Assembly (NCBI RefSeq): GCF_040807025.1
Contig: NC_090953.1
Location: 26,458,997-26,522,996 of the forward strand
DNA length: 64,000 nt
Direction of reading: 5' to 3'
Source: Struthio camelus
Taxonomy: Eukaryota > Chordata > Aves > Struthioniformes > Struthionidae
The translations under genes were made by a program, and so were the position numbers. Shown here piece by piece: positions 1-9,786 of the stretch (the stretch's first letter is position 1; every line of letters starts with the position of its first letter). The notes beneath the pieces were generated by a model that ran no database searches, was not told the origin of the DNA, and saw nothing but the letters and a program-made list of their open reading frames with translations.

Positions 1-1647
1 GCCGGCCCAACAGTCCCAGCTCTCCCAGCCTCTGCTCGCAGCACAGGCGCTCCAGCCCCTTCATCATCTTTGTGGCCCTTTGCTGGGCTTGCTGCAGAAG
101 GGCCGCGTCTTTCTTGCCCTGGGGAGCCCAGAGCTGGACGCAGCCCTCCGGATGCGCTCTCGCCAGCGCCGTGCAGAGGGCAGTCATCAACGCCCTCGAC
201 CTGGGGGCTCTTTGGGATGCAGCTAAAGGATGACGCTGGCCGCCTGGCTGCGAAGGAACGTTGCTGGCTCATGTTCAACTCGCTCTCCCCCGCCGCCGCC
301 CCCCGGACCCTTCGCTCCTTCTCTGCAAAGCTGCTTTCCAGGCGGTCGGCCCCGAACACACACTGGTGCATGGGGTTATGAACGTTGAGGTCCCTGCGGG
401 TGGCAGTACACCCTCGCGGTGTATCAGCCACCCCTCCCAGTTGCGTATGAGCTGCAAAGCTGCTGAGGGTGCACGGGGGTGCCTTCATTAATGAAGAGGT
501 CATTAATGAAGAGGCTGGACAGCACAGCACCCAGAATCGAGCCCCTGGGGGACGCCAGTGGTGGCTGGCCTCCAGCCGGTCTTTGTGCGGCTGATCACAG
601 CCCTCGTGATGAACAGCATCTGCTGCTCTCCCCTCACCCACCAACTCCGCCATCTCATCGTAGAAGGCCCGTGCACTCGTGCATGTCCAGTTTGTTTAAA
701 TATTCCCCAACCTGATCCTCCTCCACCGAGGGCAAGTCTGCCTCAGCCTGCACTGCCCCCTGGTTTCAGGGCGCGGGCATGCCTGACGTGCGGTCGTCCT
801 GGCAAAGCCCAAGGCAAAGACGGCCTTCAGTGCCTTGGCCTTTTCTTTGTCCTTTGGCACCAGCTCCCCATTCCCAGTCAGCAGAGGGCCCACATTTTCT
901 CTGCTCTGTCTTTTGCCGCTGAGGTACCCGTAGAAACACCTCTTGTTGCCCTTCACGTCCCTCGTCAGATTAAGCCCCAGGTGGCCTTTGGCCTTCCTAA
1001 CCCCATCCCTGCCTGCTTGGACAGTGTCTCTGTATTCTTCCCAGGGCACATGTCCCTGCCTCCACCTCCCGTACGCTTCCTTGGAACGTCTGAGTTGGGC
1101 CAGGAGCTCCTTATGCCTCCACGCAGGCCTCCTGCCGCCTTAGCTTGTTGGGATGGACCATTCTGGAGCTTGGAGGAGGTGATCCCTGAAACTCAGCCAT
1201 CCCTCCTGGACCCGCTCCTCTCTCCAGGATGGTGTGCCAGGGGATTCTCCCGAGCAGAGCCCGGAAGAGGCCACAGTCTGCTCTTCTGAAGTCCAGGGCT
1301 GTGCTCGTGGTTCGGGGCTTTTCTTCCTCCCGTCCGGAGCCCGAACTCCATCTGCTGATCACTGTGCCGGGGTTGCTCCCAGCCTTCCCGGTCCCGACCA
1401 CTTAGATCTTCCTTGTGTGCAAGCATGAGGTCCAGCAGAGCGCCTGCCCTCGTCAGCGCCTCCCGTCACCTGTGTCAGGAACTTGTCGTCAAGGCCCTCC
1501 AGAAGCCTCCTGGGTTGCCCGTCTTGGACAGGGAGCTTTCTGTGATGAAAGCCCACAGCACAGGCGTTTCTGCAAGGTGAATGCAGGATCTCCTCCTGAC
1601 AGCGAAGGCAGTTAAAGCAGTCCATGGGTGGCCCCTACTTGCTTGGC
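1..1647 (-). mobile_element. CR1 LINE ORF2 relic (cut by window edge)
   Basis: Minus-strand translations give degraded CR1 ORF2 in pieces across several frames. From high to low coordinates they are the end of the endonuclease region and linker (1111-1625, e.g. LDFRRADCGLFRALLG), the segment between endonuclease and reverse transcriptase (696-1049, WEEYRDTVQAGRDG), reverse-transcriptase pieces (about 260-660, TQLGGVADTPRG) and the C-terminal domain (1-240, QRATKMMKGLER). Frameshifts and stops make it non-functional. CR1 is the dominant LINE of bird genomes. Confidence 0.9.
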
Positions 1648-2264
1648 CAGCCTCTGAGAGGAGAAGCAGAGCAGCCTGATGCTCCCCGGCGGAGGCATCG
1701 GAAGCAGCTGTGACGCCAAGCACAGCACTTCTCCCCGCACCCGACCTCCAGTCCGCTTCCTTTGTCCCCCACTGCCCCGTGAGCGCAAGCGCTCCAGAAG
1801 GCAGCCCCCAGGAGTGACGGCGCTCCCTCCCTCTGCGCTCTGGAAGTGGAGCTGTGAGTCCAGATCTCAGTGGGAGCTCAAGCTTCTGCCTCACGGGCGG
1901 CTTTCTTTGGCGCCCTTGCGTTTTCACACCCCTTTTTTGACCACCCTCACAGTAAAGCAGTCGTCTGCTGTGTGTTCAAGCGGGATTTGCGGGATTTCAG
2001 CTTGTGCCTACTACTGCTTGGCCTCTCGTGGGGCACCAGTGAGAAGCAGCTGGCTCTTTCTTCTTTACTCCCCTGCCCCTGCCCCTGCCCCCTCCACCGC
2101 CTCAGGGATGGACACGTATCGATAAGGTCCCCCCGAGCCTGCTCTTCTCCAAGCTAAACCCTGCCTCCTCAGCTCCCGGCTGACCGGCAGAGCGCGGTAA
2201 GCGCAGGACAGAGGGGAGCGCTTTTCCACGCAGAGCGGGCGGCTAACGGAGGCTGGAGGAGAAA
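1648..2264. other. Spacer between CR1 relic and keratin 3' end
   Basis: About 620 bp with no recognisable gene. It contains a short CCCCTG hexamer run at about 2069-2090 (three copies here, four in units 5-8) and CT-rich stretches. The part from about 2180 is related to 62138-62196 and 63348-63402 in the right flank, so it belongs to the old keratin-gene downstream region. The same stretch recurs in every unit. Confidence 0.6.
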
Positions 2265-2310
2265 GAAACACCACCACAAGTCTCCAGCTATGCTGCACCA
2301 CGTCTTTAAT
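2265..2310 (-). terminator. Poly(A) signal and downstream element, K1
   Basis: On the minus strand ATTAAA lies at 2310-2305, about 305 nt after the K1 stop codon. It is followed 25 nt later by a GT-rich stretch (TTGTGGTGGTGTTTC, within 2280-2265), which is the usual arrangement around a cleavage site, so the transcript should end near 2285-2295. Confidence 0.75.
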
Positions 2311-2615
2311 GAGAAGGAAGGAAAAAAGGCAGTGAAGCAGTACAGAGACCAAGACACCCGTTTGCAGGGTTCAAGAGGAGAGTCAGCCAAGCGGAAGAGC
2401 AGGAGCTCTTTCTCAAGGAGCTCCGAGTAAAGCAGAGCCAGAGGCAGCGTGGCAAGCCCGGCCATGCAGCGAGAAGCAGCTGGCACCGTTCCCTCGCCCC
2501 CGGGGGGCCGGGCGTACCCAGCTCATCTGCAAGCCATGGCCATGCTTGCAGCCTCGGCTCCCCATTTCCTTCCAGGTTCCTGGCTGGTGGCTCCGAAGGG
2601 GATGATCCGCTGGCT

Positions 2616-2933
2616 TCAGCAGTTTAGACTGCAGCGGGGGGGAGGCAGACACAGTCCGACGCCCCCCAGATCGAGGGAGCCCCCCGATGCGATGGGCACC
2701 CCGCCAGCGCTGAGGGAGCTCCCAACAGCAGCTGACAGAGAGGATCCCACGGCTGTGCTCTGAGGGAAGGAGGTGAGAATGGGGCCAGGCAGGGTCACCA
2801 CGACCGGGGAGGCCTGGATGGCAACCGTCGAGTCAGCGCAGCGGGCGACGCACGGCTCGCTGCAGCTGCTTGCCAGTGGGGTTGGGCCAGAGGTGCCGCA
2901 GGGGCGTGGCAGGCAGGGTCTGAAGCAAGACAT
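2616..2933 (-). CDS. Feather beta-keratin K1 (corneous beta-protein)
   Basis: This encodes a 105-residue feather-type beta-keratin, the filament-forming protein that packs into the dead cells of barbs and barbules. The N-terminus begins MSCF and holds Cys3, 7, 12, 24, 28 and 32. The beta-sheet core covers about residues 34-67 with the family hallmarks [12 protein letters not shown] and SFPQ. A Ser/Gly/Val segment follows, and the tail carries Cys95, 101 and 105. Tyr, Trp and the GGX repeats of scale and claw keratins are absent. It is several residues longer than typical feather keratins (about 97-98), from extra residues around 8-16 and in the tail. The ATG at 2933 is chosen because it begins MSC and lies 21 nt after a good acceptor (TGTTTCAG, ending at 2955). 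An intron (2955-3763) links to a non-coding exon 1. The protein family is certain; feather versus feather-like subclass is inferred. Confidence 0.95.
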   Translation of the reverse strand: MSCFRPCLPRPCGTSGPTPLASSCSEPCVARCADSTVAIQASPVVVTLPGPILTSFPQSTAVGSSLSAAVGSSLSAGGVPIASGGSLDLGGVGLCLPPPRCSLNC

Positions 2934-2954
2934 CTCTCTGTGAGGCAGGCAAAG

Positions 2955-3763
2955 CTGAAACACAGGGCAGGGGAGGGAAAACAGGGCAGAAGTTGGAGGA
3001 GCCCGGACAGCGCAGAGCGCACGGCAACTGCCCAGCCCCTGCGTTTGGAGCACAACCGGTTTAGCAAAGCCAGCCCCATGCTCGAAGGAGAACCCACAAG
3101 GAGCTGCAGGCATGGTTTGGGCAAGCCCGCAATGCCTTCCCCTTCCCCTTGCTCCCCCCTCACCTCCCCCCTCCCCCGCCCCCCGCCACGCAGGCCTTGC
3201 CCTGGCGCTGTCCTGTTAGAAACGGCCGAGCTGGAAGAGCTCTGCTCCCTCTTCTCACGCCTGCCCTCCTCACTGAGAGCGGGCCGAGGCTGCTGAGGCC
3301 TCCCTTCACCCCTGCTTTCAGAGTGACCTCAGGAGGCATGGTCGCGTGTCCTCCGAGCGACACAGCACGGGGCTGCTGACCAGCTTCCCCCATGAAATCC
3401 ATCAGAGTGCACTTAAAGCACCTGTGGAAACCGGTGGGTCATGCCACATCTCCAGAACGAACGCTTCCGCGTTCAAGATGGCAGAGGCTGCCCTTGGCTG
3501 TTTGCTTAGCGACGACCTGCTGCAGGTGGAAATTCTGGGCTACTCGCGTGCACGCAGCTGAACCCAGAGCTCCCCCTTCTGCTCTGAAAGAGCCCTCCTC
3601 TTCCCAGCGCTCCATCACCCAGCGCTCTTGCAAAGAGAAAGAGGCAGAGCTCCTGAAACGTTTCTTCCCAAGGGCCAAGCTCATCAGCCACGTTATCCAA
3701 GCTGAGTAGCCACCGTGACGGCAATTGGGCCCGTTGGAAGAGAGCGCGCGCACCCAGGCTTAC
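2955..3763 (-). other. 5' UTR intron of K1
   Basis: On the minus strand the donor is CTAG|GTAAGC (exon ends at 3764) and the acceptor is CCCTCCCCTGCCCTGTTTCAG-like, with AG at 2956-2955. A single intron in the 5' UTR just before the coding exon is the standard structure of feather-keratin genes. A G-rich run on the transcribed strand (C-rich on plus, 3136-3187) varies between units. The base at 2971, inside the pyrimidine tract, is G on plus here and in K8 but C in K2-K7. Confidence 0.85.
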
Positions 3764-3832
3764 CTAGTTCCCCAAGGAAAGTGAGGCAAAGAGAGGAGGA
3801 TGGCAGAGCCTGGCGCAGCACAGGCTTTTATG
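3764..3832 (-). promoter_or_regulatory. TATA core promoter and non-coding exon 1 of K1
   Basis: CATAAAAG on the minus strand at 3832-3825 is a TATA box. About 30 nt downstream is an initiator-like CCATCC with A at 3801, the probable transcription start. Exon 1 then runs to the donor at 3764 (38 nt, no ATG). Joined to the 21 nt before the start codon, the 5' UTR is about 59 nt, as in known feather-keratin genes. Confidence 0.8.
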
Positions 3833-5204
3833 CTGTGTCCCAGAGCCCCAGGGGACCCAAAACATTCCTTGCGCGTGAAGCACCTGGACGCATGGTTGTT
3901 GCTGCTGCTTGCAGAGGTCTCGCTGGTGACTAAGGCCTGGCCTCTCTCACCTGAAATGTTTTGCTCCCCCGTCATACGAGTTGACGTTGAGATGACTAGT
4001 CTGTGTCCCAGCCACCGCTCGGGGCTCCTAGGGCCCGCCAACTCGGAGGTCTCAGGCTAGCTGTCCGTAGGGGTTTTAAGTGGCTTTGCGTCATGCCGAT
4101 GGCCTTTGGCTCATCCCCCTCTTTGTGGTGAGCACGGCCATCAGGCATGGCGAAAGTCAGCCGTGAAGGACACCTCAAGTCAGCTCTCGAGTGCTTTTGG
4201 TGGAGGGACTCAGGCTGACCCTGAGAGACATCCCTCCCCGCAGGTGACGCATGGCAGACGCTGAGGAGATGGTGGGCTAAGTTCAGGGAGGGAGGACGTG
4301 AAGACTGCACAGGCCCGTGAGGGAGAGGAGACTCAAGCCTCCAGGCTCGTGGCAAAGCCCAACAGCAAGGAAGGAGCCTTGCGAGCTGCAGGGAAGCGCC
4401 CTTGGGGCAGCAGTGAGGGCCGTGATGATGTTGCTGGAGCTGGTCAGGCTGCGCCACAGCCTCTTTCTGCTGCCTTGGAGCGTGGGCACGAAGGCAGGTT
4501 CATGACGAGGAAGACAAAGCCAGAGAGCGGGGCAGTCCCCTCCAGGGCGGAAAGGGCAAGCGGTGGCTCTCGGGGAGCGCCAGAGCCCTGTGCTTTGGGG
4601 ACTTGCCTGGGCCTTCGTGCTCCTTCCAGCCGGGGGTCTGGGCTCTGCTCGGGCAGTGGAGAAGCTCGTGGAAACAAGCAGCTCAAGGTGTAGGAGGGAG
4701 ATCAAAGAGGCTCCTGCGTCCTTCCCTGGAAGGAAAGCGGCCCCCACCCAAATGGCCCCGTTTTGCCCAGCAAGTTCGTCCCGGAGGCCAAAAGCCTGCA
4801 CGGCCTGCTTTTTAGGAGTGGCTCGGAGCAGCGAGCCACAAGCTCACGGCCGTTTCTCCTGGGTCAGGGATGGCGTGGCCCGTTCAAGGCATTTTCATTC
4901 CAGAGCAACGCTGGATGAGGCTCCCGGAGCAGGTGGGAGCGAGCCTTCGTACTGTGGGAGAGTTGGGAAAATCCCTGAACTCCAGGGAAACGTGAGTCAC
5001 CCTGCTGTTGGCTTCAGGGAGGACGGTGTCCTGGCCTCGGCCGTGCCCGGGATACCGAGCTCACGTCCTCATTCTTCCTGAAGTGCCGCTTTCCTGAAGG
5101 GCATTTCCAAGCGGTTTGCATTACTGCTGAAACCACTGGTGCCTCGGTGCAGTCTCGTGCTCCTGCCTTCCAGCCTTTTTGTGGCTGGGCAAGGGCCCGG
5201 GTGA
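3833..5204. other. Keratin upstream spacer
   Basis: About 1.2 kb up to the unit edge at 5051, and a further 150 bp in the next unit before CR1 resumes. No conserved protein, RNA gene or transposon was recognised, and open frames on both strands look like chance frames of GC-rich DNA. As the sequence directly upstream of the promoter it is the likeliest place for gene-specific enhancers. About 60 bp of it (4172-4236) has a diverged relative at 61858-61918. Confidence 0.5.
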
Positions 5205-6300
5205 CTCAGCGCGTTGCAAAACAGTCACGGTGGGAAGGAACCTCTAAAGGTCCTCAGGGCCGACCTCCTGCTCCAAGCAGGCCGAACTTCCCAGCTACAT
5301 CGGGAGGCTCGGAGTCGGAACACCGACACACACACACACACGGAGATGCCGGCGTCCCTCGCGCAGCCTGTTCCAGGGCGGCACCGTACTCTCTGAGACT
5401 TGTGTTTCCATTGCAGCAGCTGGGTTTTCCCTTCCCCTCCTGCCCCCTCGGCCTCTCCTCCTGCGGCACGTGCTTCAGCCCCAGCCGACTCGGTCTGGCC
5501 CTGGGCCTGGAGCTCTCTCCAGGTTTTTGGCATGTCTCTCTCTGGTCCGGGGGGACCCAAACTGGGCACTGCAGTTCCGGAGTTGCCCCAGCAGTGAGGA
5601 GGGAAGAGCGTGGCTCGCTTTGCTCAGCTTGCGTTGAACCGTTTGAGTTGGAAGGGGCCTCTGGAAGTGAGCTGGTCCCACCCCTTGCTCGAAGCAGGGG
5701 CGCCTAGGTCGGCTGGCTCACGGACGTGTCTAGGCAAGTTCTTGCCTCTCTCCAAGAACGGCAAGCCAACAACCCCGCTCTTCCAAAGCCTGGCCATCCC
5801 CATGCTGCAACAGAGTCTCAAGCTTAATCTATGTTCTATCTAGGGGGATGTCACCGTGTTACAACTTGTGTCCTTTGCTCCTTGTCCTATCGCTGTGACA
5901 TCCTTCAGAAGGAGTCTGGCTCCTCCTTCTCTTTCTGCTCCCACGGGGCAACCGCAGAGAGCAATAAGATCTCCCCGAGCCTTCTCTTCCTAGGGCTGCA
6001 TGCAACGAGGTCTCCCAGCCTCTCCTCCTATGTCCCATGCATCAGACCCCAATCACCCTGCTGACCCTGTCCGCCTCGCCGGCACTCGCTCCACAAGGGC
6101 AAGGTCTTCCCAGGCCGCGAGATTCAAGACTGGACGCCCTGTTGCGCACGCAGCCTCCCAAGCGCCAAGGAGAGGGGGAGGATCCCTGCCCTCGCCCTGC
6201 TGGCTGCACTCTTGCCAACCAGGACGTGGCTGTCCGTCCTCGCAGCCAGGGCGCGCTGCTGACCCAGGGCTGGCTTCTTGTCCTCCTGCACGCCCAACCG
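5205..6300 (-). mobile_element. Two adjacent CR1 fragments, minus strand
   Basis: The first (about 5205-5630) begins with a CR1 3' end (GGAAGGAACCTCTAAAGGTC on plus, the complement of the CR1 tail) and passes into the C-terminal ORF2 region. A short CA run (5327-5342) interrupts it. The second (about 5630-6300) starts with another 3' tail (GTTGGAAGGGGCCTCTGGAA) and continues back into ORF2. Both are heavily diverged. Each 3'-tail restart marks a separate insertion event. Confidence 0.75.
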
Positions 6301-6321
6301 CCCTGCCCACCCCTCCCCCCT

Positions 6322-6349
6322 ACCACCACCACCCCCACCACCACCACCC
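6322..6349. repeat. CCA/ACC triplet tract
   Basis: An imperfect (ACC)n microsatellite broken by one C run. It appears at the same place in every unit (13175, 20028, 26889, 33759, 40629 and 47488 onward) with no length change visible. Confidence 0.8.
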
Positions 6350-6419
6350 GAGATGCTTTGAAGCACGCTGCTCTCTCGCCAGTCAGCCTCCAGCCTGCCC
6401 GGTGTTATTGCAGGCCAGG

Positions 6420-8500
6420 GCAGGACGAGCCTTTGCCGTTGTTGAACTGCAGGCACCTCCTGTCAGCCCCTTTCTCCAGCCCGGGCAGTTTCCCCTGAAC
6501 ACCAGCCCGGGCCCCCAGTGCGTCAGCTGCCTGCCCCCTGACTGGCCTCTTGCAAAAGTGTGCTGAAAGCACCCTGTTGCACCGTTCACGTTGCTCAGGA
6601 CACTGTCCAGTCAGGTTTTGAAGGTCTCCAGGGATGGAGACTCCGCAACCGCTGTGGGCAGCGTGTCCCAGTGCTTGGCCAGCCTCACCACTCACAAGTT
6701 TTCTCTTATGTTCGGATGAAATGTTCTGGGTCTCGGTTTGTGCCTGTTGCCCCTGGTCTGTTCACCGCATAACACTGAAAAGAATCTGGCGCCATCTTTG
6801 CTACAGCCTGCCACCGGTGTTCGTGCACCCTGACAAGATCCCCCGAGCCTTCTGCCGGCCCAACAGTCCCAGCTCTCCCAGCCTCTGCTCGCAGCACAGG
6901 CGCTCCAGCCCCTTCATCATCTTTGTGGCCCTTTGCTGGGCTTGCTGCAGAAGGGCCGCGTCTTTCTTGCCCTGGGGAGCCCAGAGCTGGACGCAGCCCT
7001 CCGGATGCGCTCTCGCCAGCGCCGTGCAGAGGGCAGTCATCAACGCCCTCGACCTGGGGGCTCTTTGGGATGCAGCTAAAGGATGACGCTGGCCGCCTGG
7101 CTGCGAAGGAACGTTGCTGGCTCATGTTCAACTCGCTCTCCCCCGCCGCCGCCCCCCGGACCCTTCGCTCCTTCTCTGCAAAGCTGCTTTCCAGGCGGTC
7201 GGCCCCGAACACACACTGGTGCATGGGGTTATGAACGTTGAGGTCCCTGCGGGTGGCAGTACACCCTCGCGGTGTATCAGCCACCCCTCCCAGTTGCGTA
7301 TGAGCTGCAAAGCTGCTGAGGGTGCACGGGGGTGCCTTCATTAATGAAGAGGTCATTAATGAAGAGGCTGGACAGCACAGCACCCAGAATCGAGCCCCTG
7401 GGGGACGCCAGTGGTGGCTGGCCTCCAGCCGGTCTTTGTGCGGCTGATCACAGCCCTCGTGATGAACAGCATCTGCTGCTCTCCCCTCACCCACCAACTC
7501 CGCCATCTCATCGTAGAAGGCCCGTGCACTCGTGCATGTCCAGTTTGTTTAAATATTCCCCAACCTGATCCTCCTCCACCGAGGGCAAGTCTGCCTCAGC
7601 CTGCACTGCCCCCTGGTTTCAGGGCGCGGGCATGCCTGACGTGCGGTCGTCCTGGCAAAGCCCAAGGCAAAGACGGCCTTCAGTGCCTTGGCCTTTTCTT
7701 TGTCCTTTGGCACCAGCTCCCCATTCCCAGTCAGCAGAGGGCCCACATTTTCTCTGCTCTGTCTTTTGCCGCTGAGGTACCCGTAGAAACACCTCTTGTT
7801 GCCCTTCACGTCCCTCGTCAGATTAAGCCCCAGGTGGCCTTTGGCCTTCCTAACCCCATCCCTGCCTGCTTGGACAGTGTCTCTGTATTCTTCCCAGGGC
7901 ACATGTCCCTGCCTCTACCTCCCGTACGCTTCCTTGGAACGTCTGAGTTGGGCCAGGAGCTCCTTATGCCTCCACGCAGGCCTCCTGCCGCCTTAGCTTG
8001 TTGGGATGGACCATTCTGGAGCTTGGAGGAGGTGATCCCTGAAACTCAGCCATCCCTCCTGGACCCGCTCCTCTCTCCAGGATGGTGTGCCAGGGGATTC
8101 TCCCGAGCAGAGCCCGGAAGAGGCCACAGTCTGCTCTTCTGAAGTCCAGGGCTGTGCTCGTGGTTCGGGGCTTTTCTTCCTCCCGTCCGGAGCCCGAACT
8201 CCATCTGCTGATCACTGTGCCGGGGTTGCTCCCAGCCTTCCCGGTCCCGACCACTTAGATCTTCCTTGTGTGCAAGCATGAGGTCCAGCAGAGCGCCTGC
8301 CCTCGTCAGCGCCTCCCGTCACCTGTGTCAGGAACTTGTCGTCAAGGCCCTCCAGAAGCCTCCTGGGTTGCCCGTCTTGGACAGGGAGCTTTCTGTGATG
8401 AAAGCCCACAGCACAGGCGTTTCTGCAAGGTGAATGCAGGATCTCCTCCTGACAGCGAAGGCAGTTAAAGCAGTCCATGGGTGGCCCCTACTTGCTTGGC
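6420..8500 (-). mobile_element. CR1 ORF2 relic spanning the unit, copy 2
   Basis: This is the best-preserved complete version of the relic. A short separate fragment (about 6420-6590, encoding LEKGADRRCLQFN on minus) abuts a near-complete ORF2. The ORF2 then runs, in plus-coordinate order, from the 3' end (about 6590) through the C-terminal domain, reverse transcriptase and linker to the end of the endonuclease near 8500. Stops and frameshifts are spread throughout. Confidence 0.88.
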
Positions 8501-9117
8501 CAGCCTCTGAGAGGAGAAGCAGAGCAGCCTGATGCTCCCCGGCGGAGGCATCGGAAGCAGCTGTGACGCCAAGCACAGCACTTCTCCCCGCACCCGACCT
8601 CCAGTCCGCTTCCTTTGTCCCCCACTGCCCCGTGAGCGCAAGCGCTCCAGAAGGCAGCCCCCAGGAGTGACGGCGCTCCCTCCCTCTGCGCTCTGGAAGT
8701 GGAGCTGTGAGTCCAGATCTCAGTGGGAGCTCAAGCTTCTGCCTCACGGGCGGCTTTCTTTGGCGCCCTTGCGTTTTCACACCCCTTTTTTGACCACCCT
8801 CACAGTAAAGCAGTCGTCTGCTGTGTGTTCAAGCGGGATTTGCGGGATTTCAGCTTGTGCCTACTACTGCTTGGCCTCTCGTGGGGCACCAGTGAGAAGC
8901 AGCTGGCTCTTTCTTCTTTACTCCCCTGCCCCTGCCCCTGCCCCCTCCACCGCCTCAGGGATGGACACGTATCGATAAGGTCCCCCCGAGCCTGCTCTTC
9001 TCCAAGCTAAACCCTGCCTCCTCAGCTCCCGGCTGACCGGCAGAGCGCGGTAAGCGCAGGACAGAGGGGAGCGCTTTTCCACGCAGAGCGGGCGGCTAAC
9101 GGAGGCTGGAGGAGAAA

Positions 9118-9163
9118 GAAACACCACCACAAGTCTCCAGCTATGCTGCACCACGTCTTTAAT
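9118..9163 (-). terminator. Poly(A) signal and downstream element, K2
   Basis: ATTAAA on minus at 9163-9158 with the GT-rich element ending at 9118. No change from K1. Confidence 0.75.
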
Positions 9164-9468
9164 GAGAAGGAAGGAAAAAAGGCAGTGAAGCAGTACAGAG
9201 ACCAAGACACCCGTTTGCAGGGTTCAAGAGGAGAGTCAGCCAAGCGGAAGAGCAGGAGCTCTTTCTCAAGGAGCTCCGAGTAAAGCAGAGCCAGAGGCAG
9301 CGTGGCAAGCCCGGCCATGCAGCGAGAAGCAGCTGGCACCGTTCCCTCGCCCCCGGGGGGCCGGGCGTACCCAGCTCATCTGCAAGCCATGGCCATGCTT
9401 GCAGCCTCGGCTCCCCATTTCCTTCCAGGTTCCTGGCTGGTGGCTCCGAAGGGGATGATCCGCTGGCT

Positions 9469-9786
9469 TCAGCAGTTTAGACTGCAGCGGGGGGGAGGCA
9501 GACACAGTCCGACGCCCCCCAGATCGAGGGAGCCCCCCGATGCGATGGGCACCCCGCCAGCGCTGAGGGAGCTCCCAACAGCAGCTGACAGAGAGGATCC
9601 CACGGCTGTGCTCTGAGGGAAGGAGGTGAGAATGGGGCCAGGCAGGGTCACCACGACCGGGGAGGCCTGGATGGCAACCGTCGAGTCAGCGCAGCGGGCG
9701 ACGCACGGCTCGCTGCAGCTGCTTGCCAGTGGGGTTGGGCCAGAGGTGCCGCAGGGGCGTGGCAGGCAGGGTCTGAAGCAAGACAT
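9469..9786 (-). CDS. Feather beta-keratin K2
   Basis: The 105-residue product is identical to K1, with all nine cysteines and the PGPIL/SFPQ core intact. The gene uses exon 1 at 10617-10654, an intron at 9808-10616 and a TATA box at 10678-10685. The pyrimidine tract before the acceptor has G instead of C at the minus-strand position matching 9824, a state shared with K3-K7. Nothing indicates a pseudogene. Confidence 0.95.
   Translation of the reverse strand: MSCFRPCLPRPCGTSGPTPLASSCSEPCVARCADSTVAIQASPVVVTLPGPILTSFPQSTAVGSSLSAAVGSSLSAGGVPIASGGSLDLGGVGLCLPPPRCSLNC

Larger units (their letters stand above)
1..5051. repeat. Tandem amplicon, partial first unit (right 5.05 kb)
   Basis: This is the right-hand part of a 6.85-kb unit cut by the window edge; the bases at 1-5051 recur at 6854-11904 and six more times with only scattered differences. 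It contains the CR1 ORF2 relic (1-1647), a short spacer (1648-2264), keratin gene K1 with its 3' UTR, intron and promoter (2265-3832), and upstream spacer (3833-5051). Private differences seen here include an A at 3083 where the other units have G. The missing left part shows that the array continues beyond the window. Confidence 0.97.

Noticed and set aside
558-1289. A 243-codon plus-strand open frame repeated in every unit
   Set aside because: It is the antisense of the CR1 ORF2 relic; the minus strand gives CR1 peptides over the same bases. GC-rich antisense frames often stay open.
3474-3561. CAAGATGG (YY1-like) with a 27-codon frame on the plus strand inside the keratin intron
   Set aside because: The ATG context is good and the motif resembles a YY1 site, but there is no splice or homology support for a peptide. 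A single short motif is weak evidence for a regulatory site.
4283-4801. A 172-codon minus-strand open frame and an overlapping plus frame in the upstream spacer
   Set aside because: No recognisable domain, low-complexity composition, both strands open over the same bases; kept only as spacer.
5327-5342. CA run and other short simple repeats in each unit
   Set aside because: Real but short and without visible length change between units; mentioned only inside the CR1 entries.
6706-7506. A 266-codon minus-strand open frame, shortened in units with the hairpin
   Set aside because: It is a chance fusion of CR1 ORF2 pieces read partly out of frame (e.g. TQLGGVADTPRG followed by out-of-frame stretches), not an intact protein.
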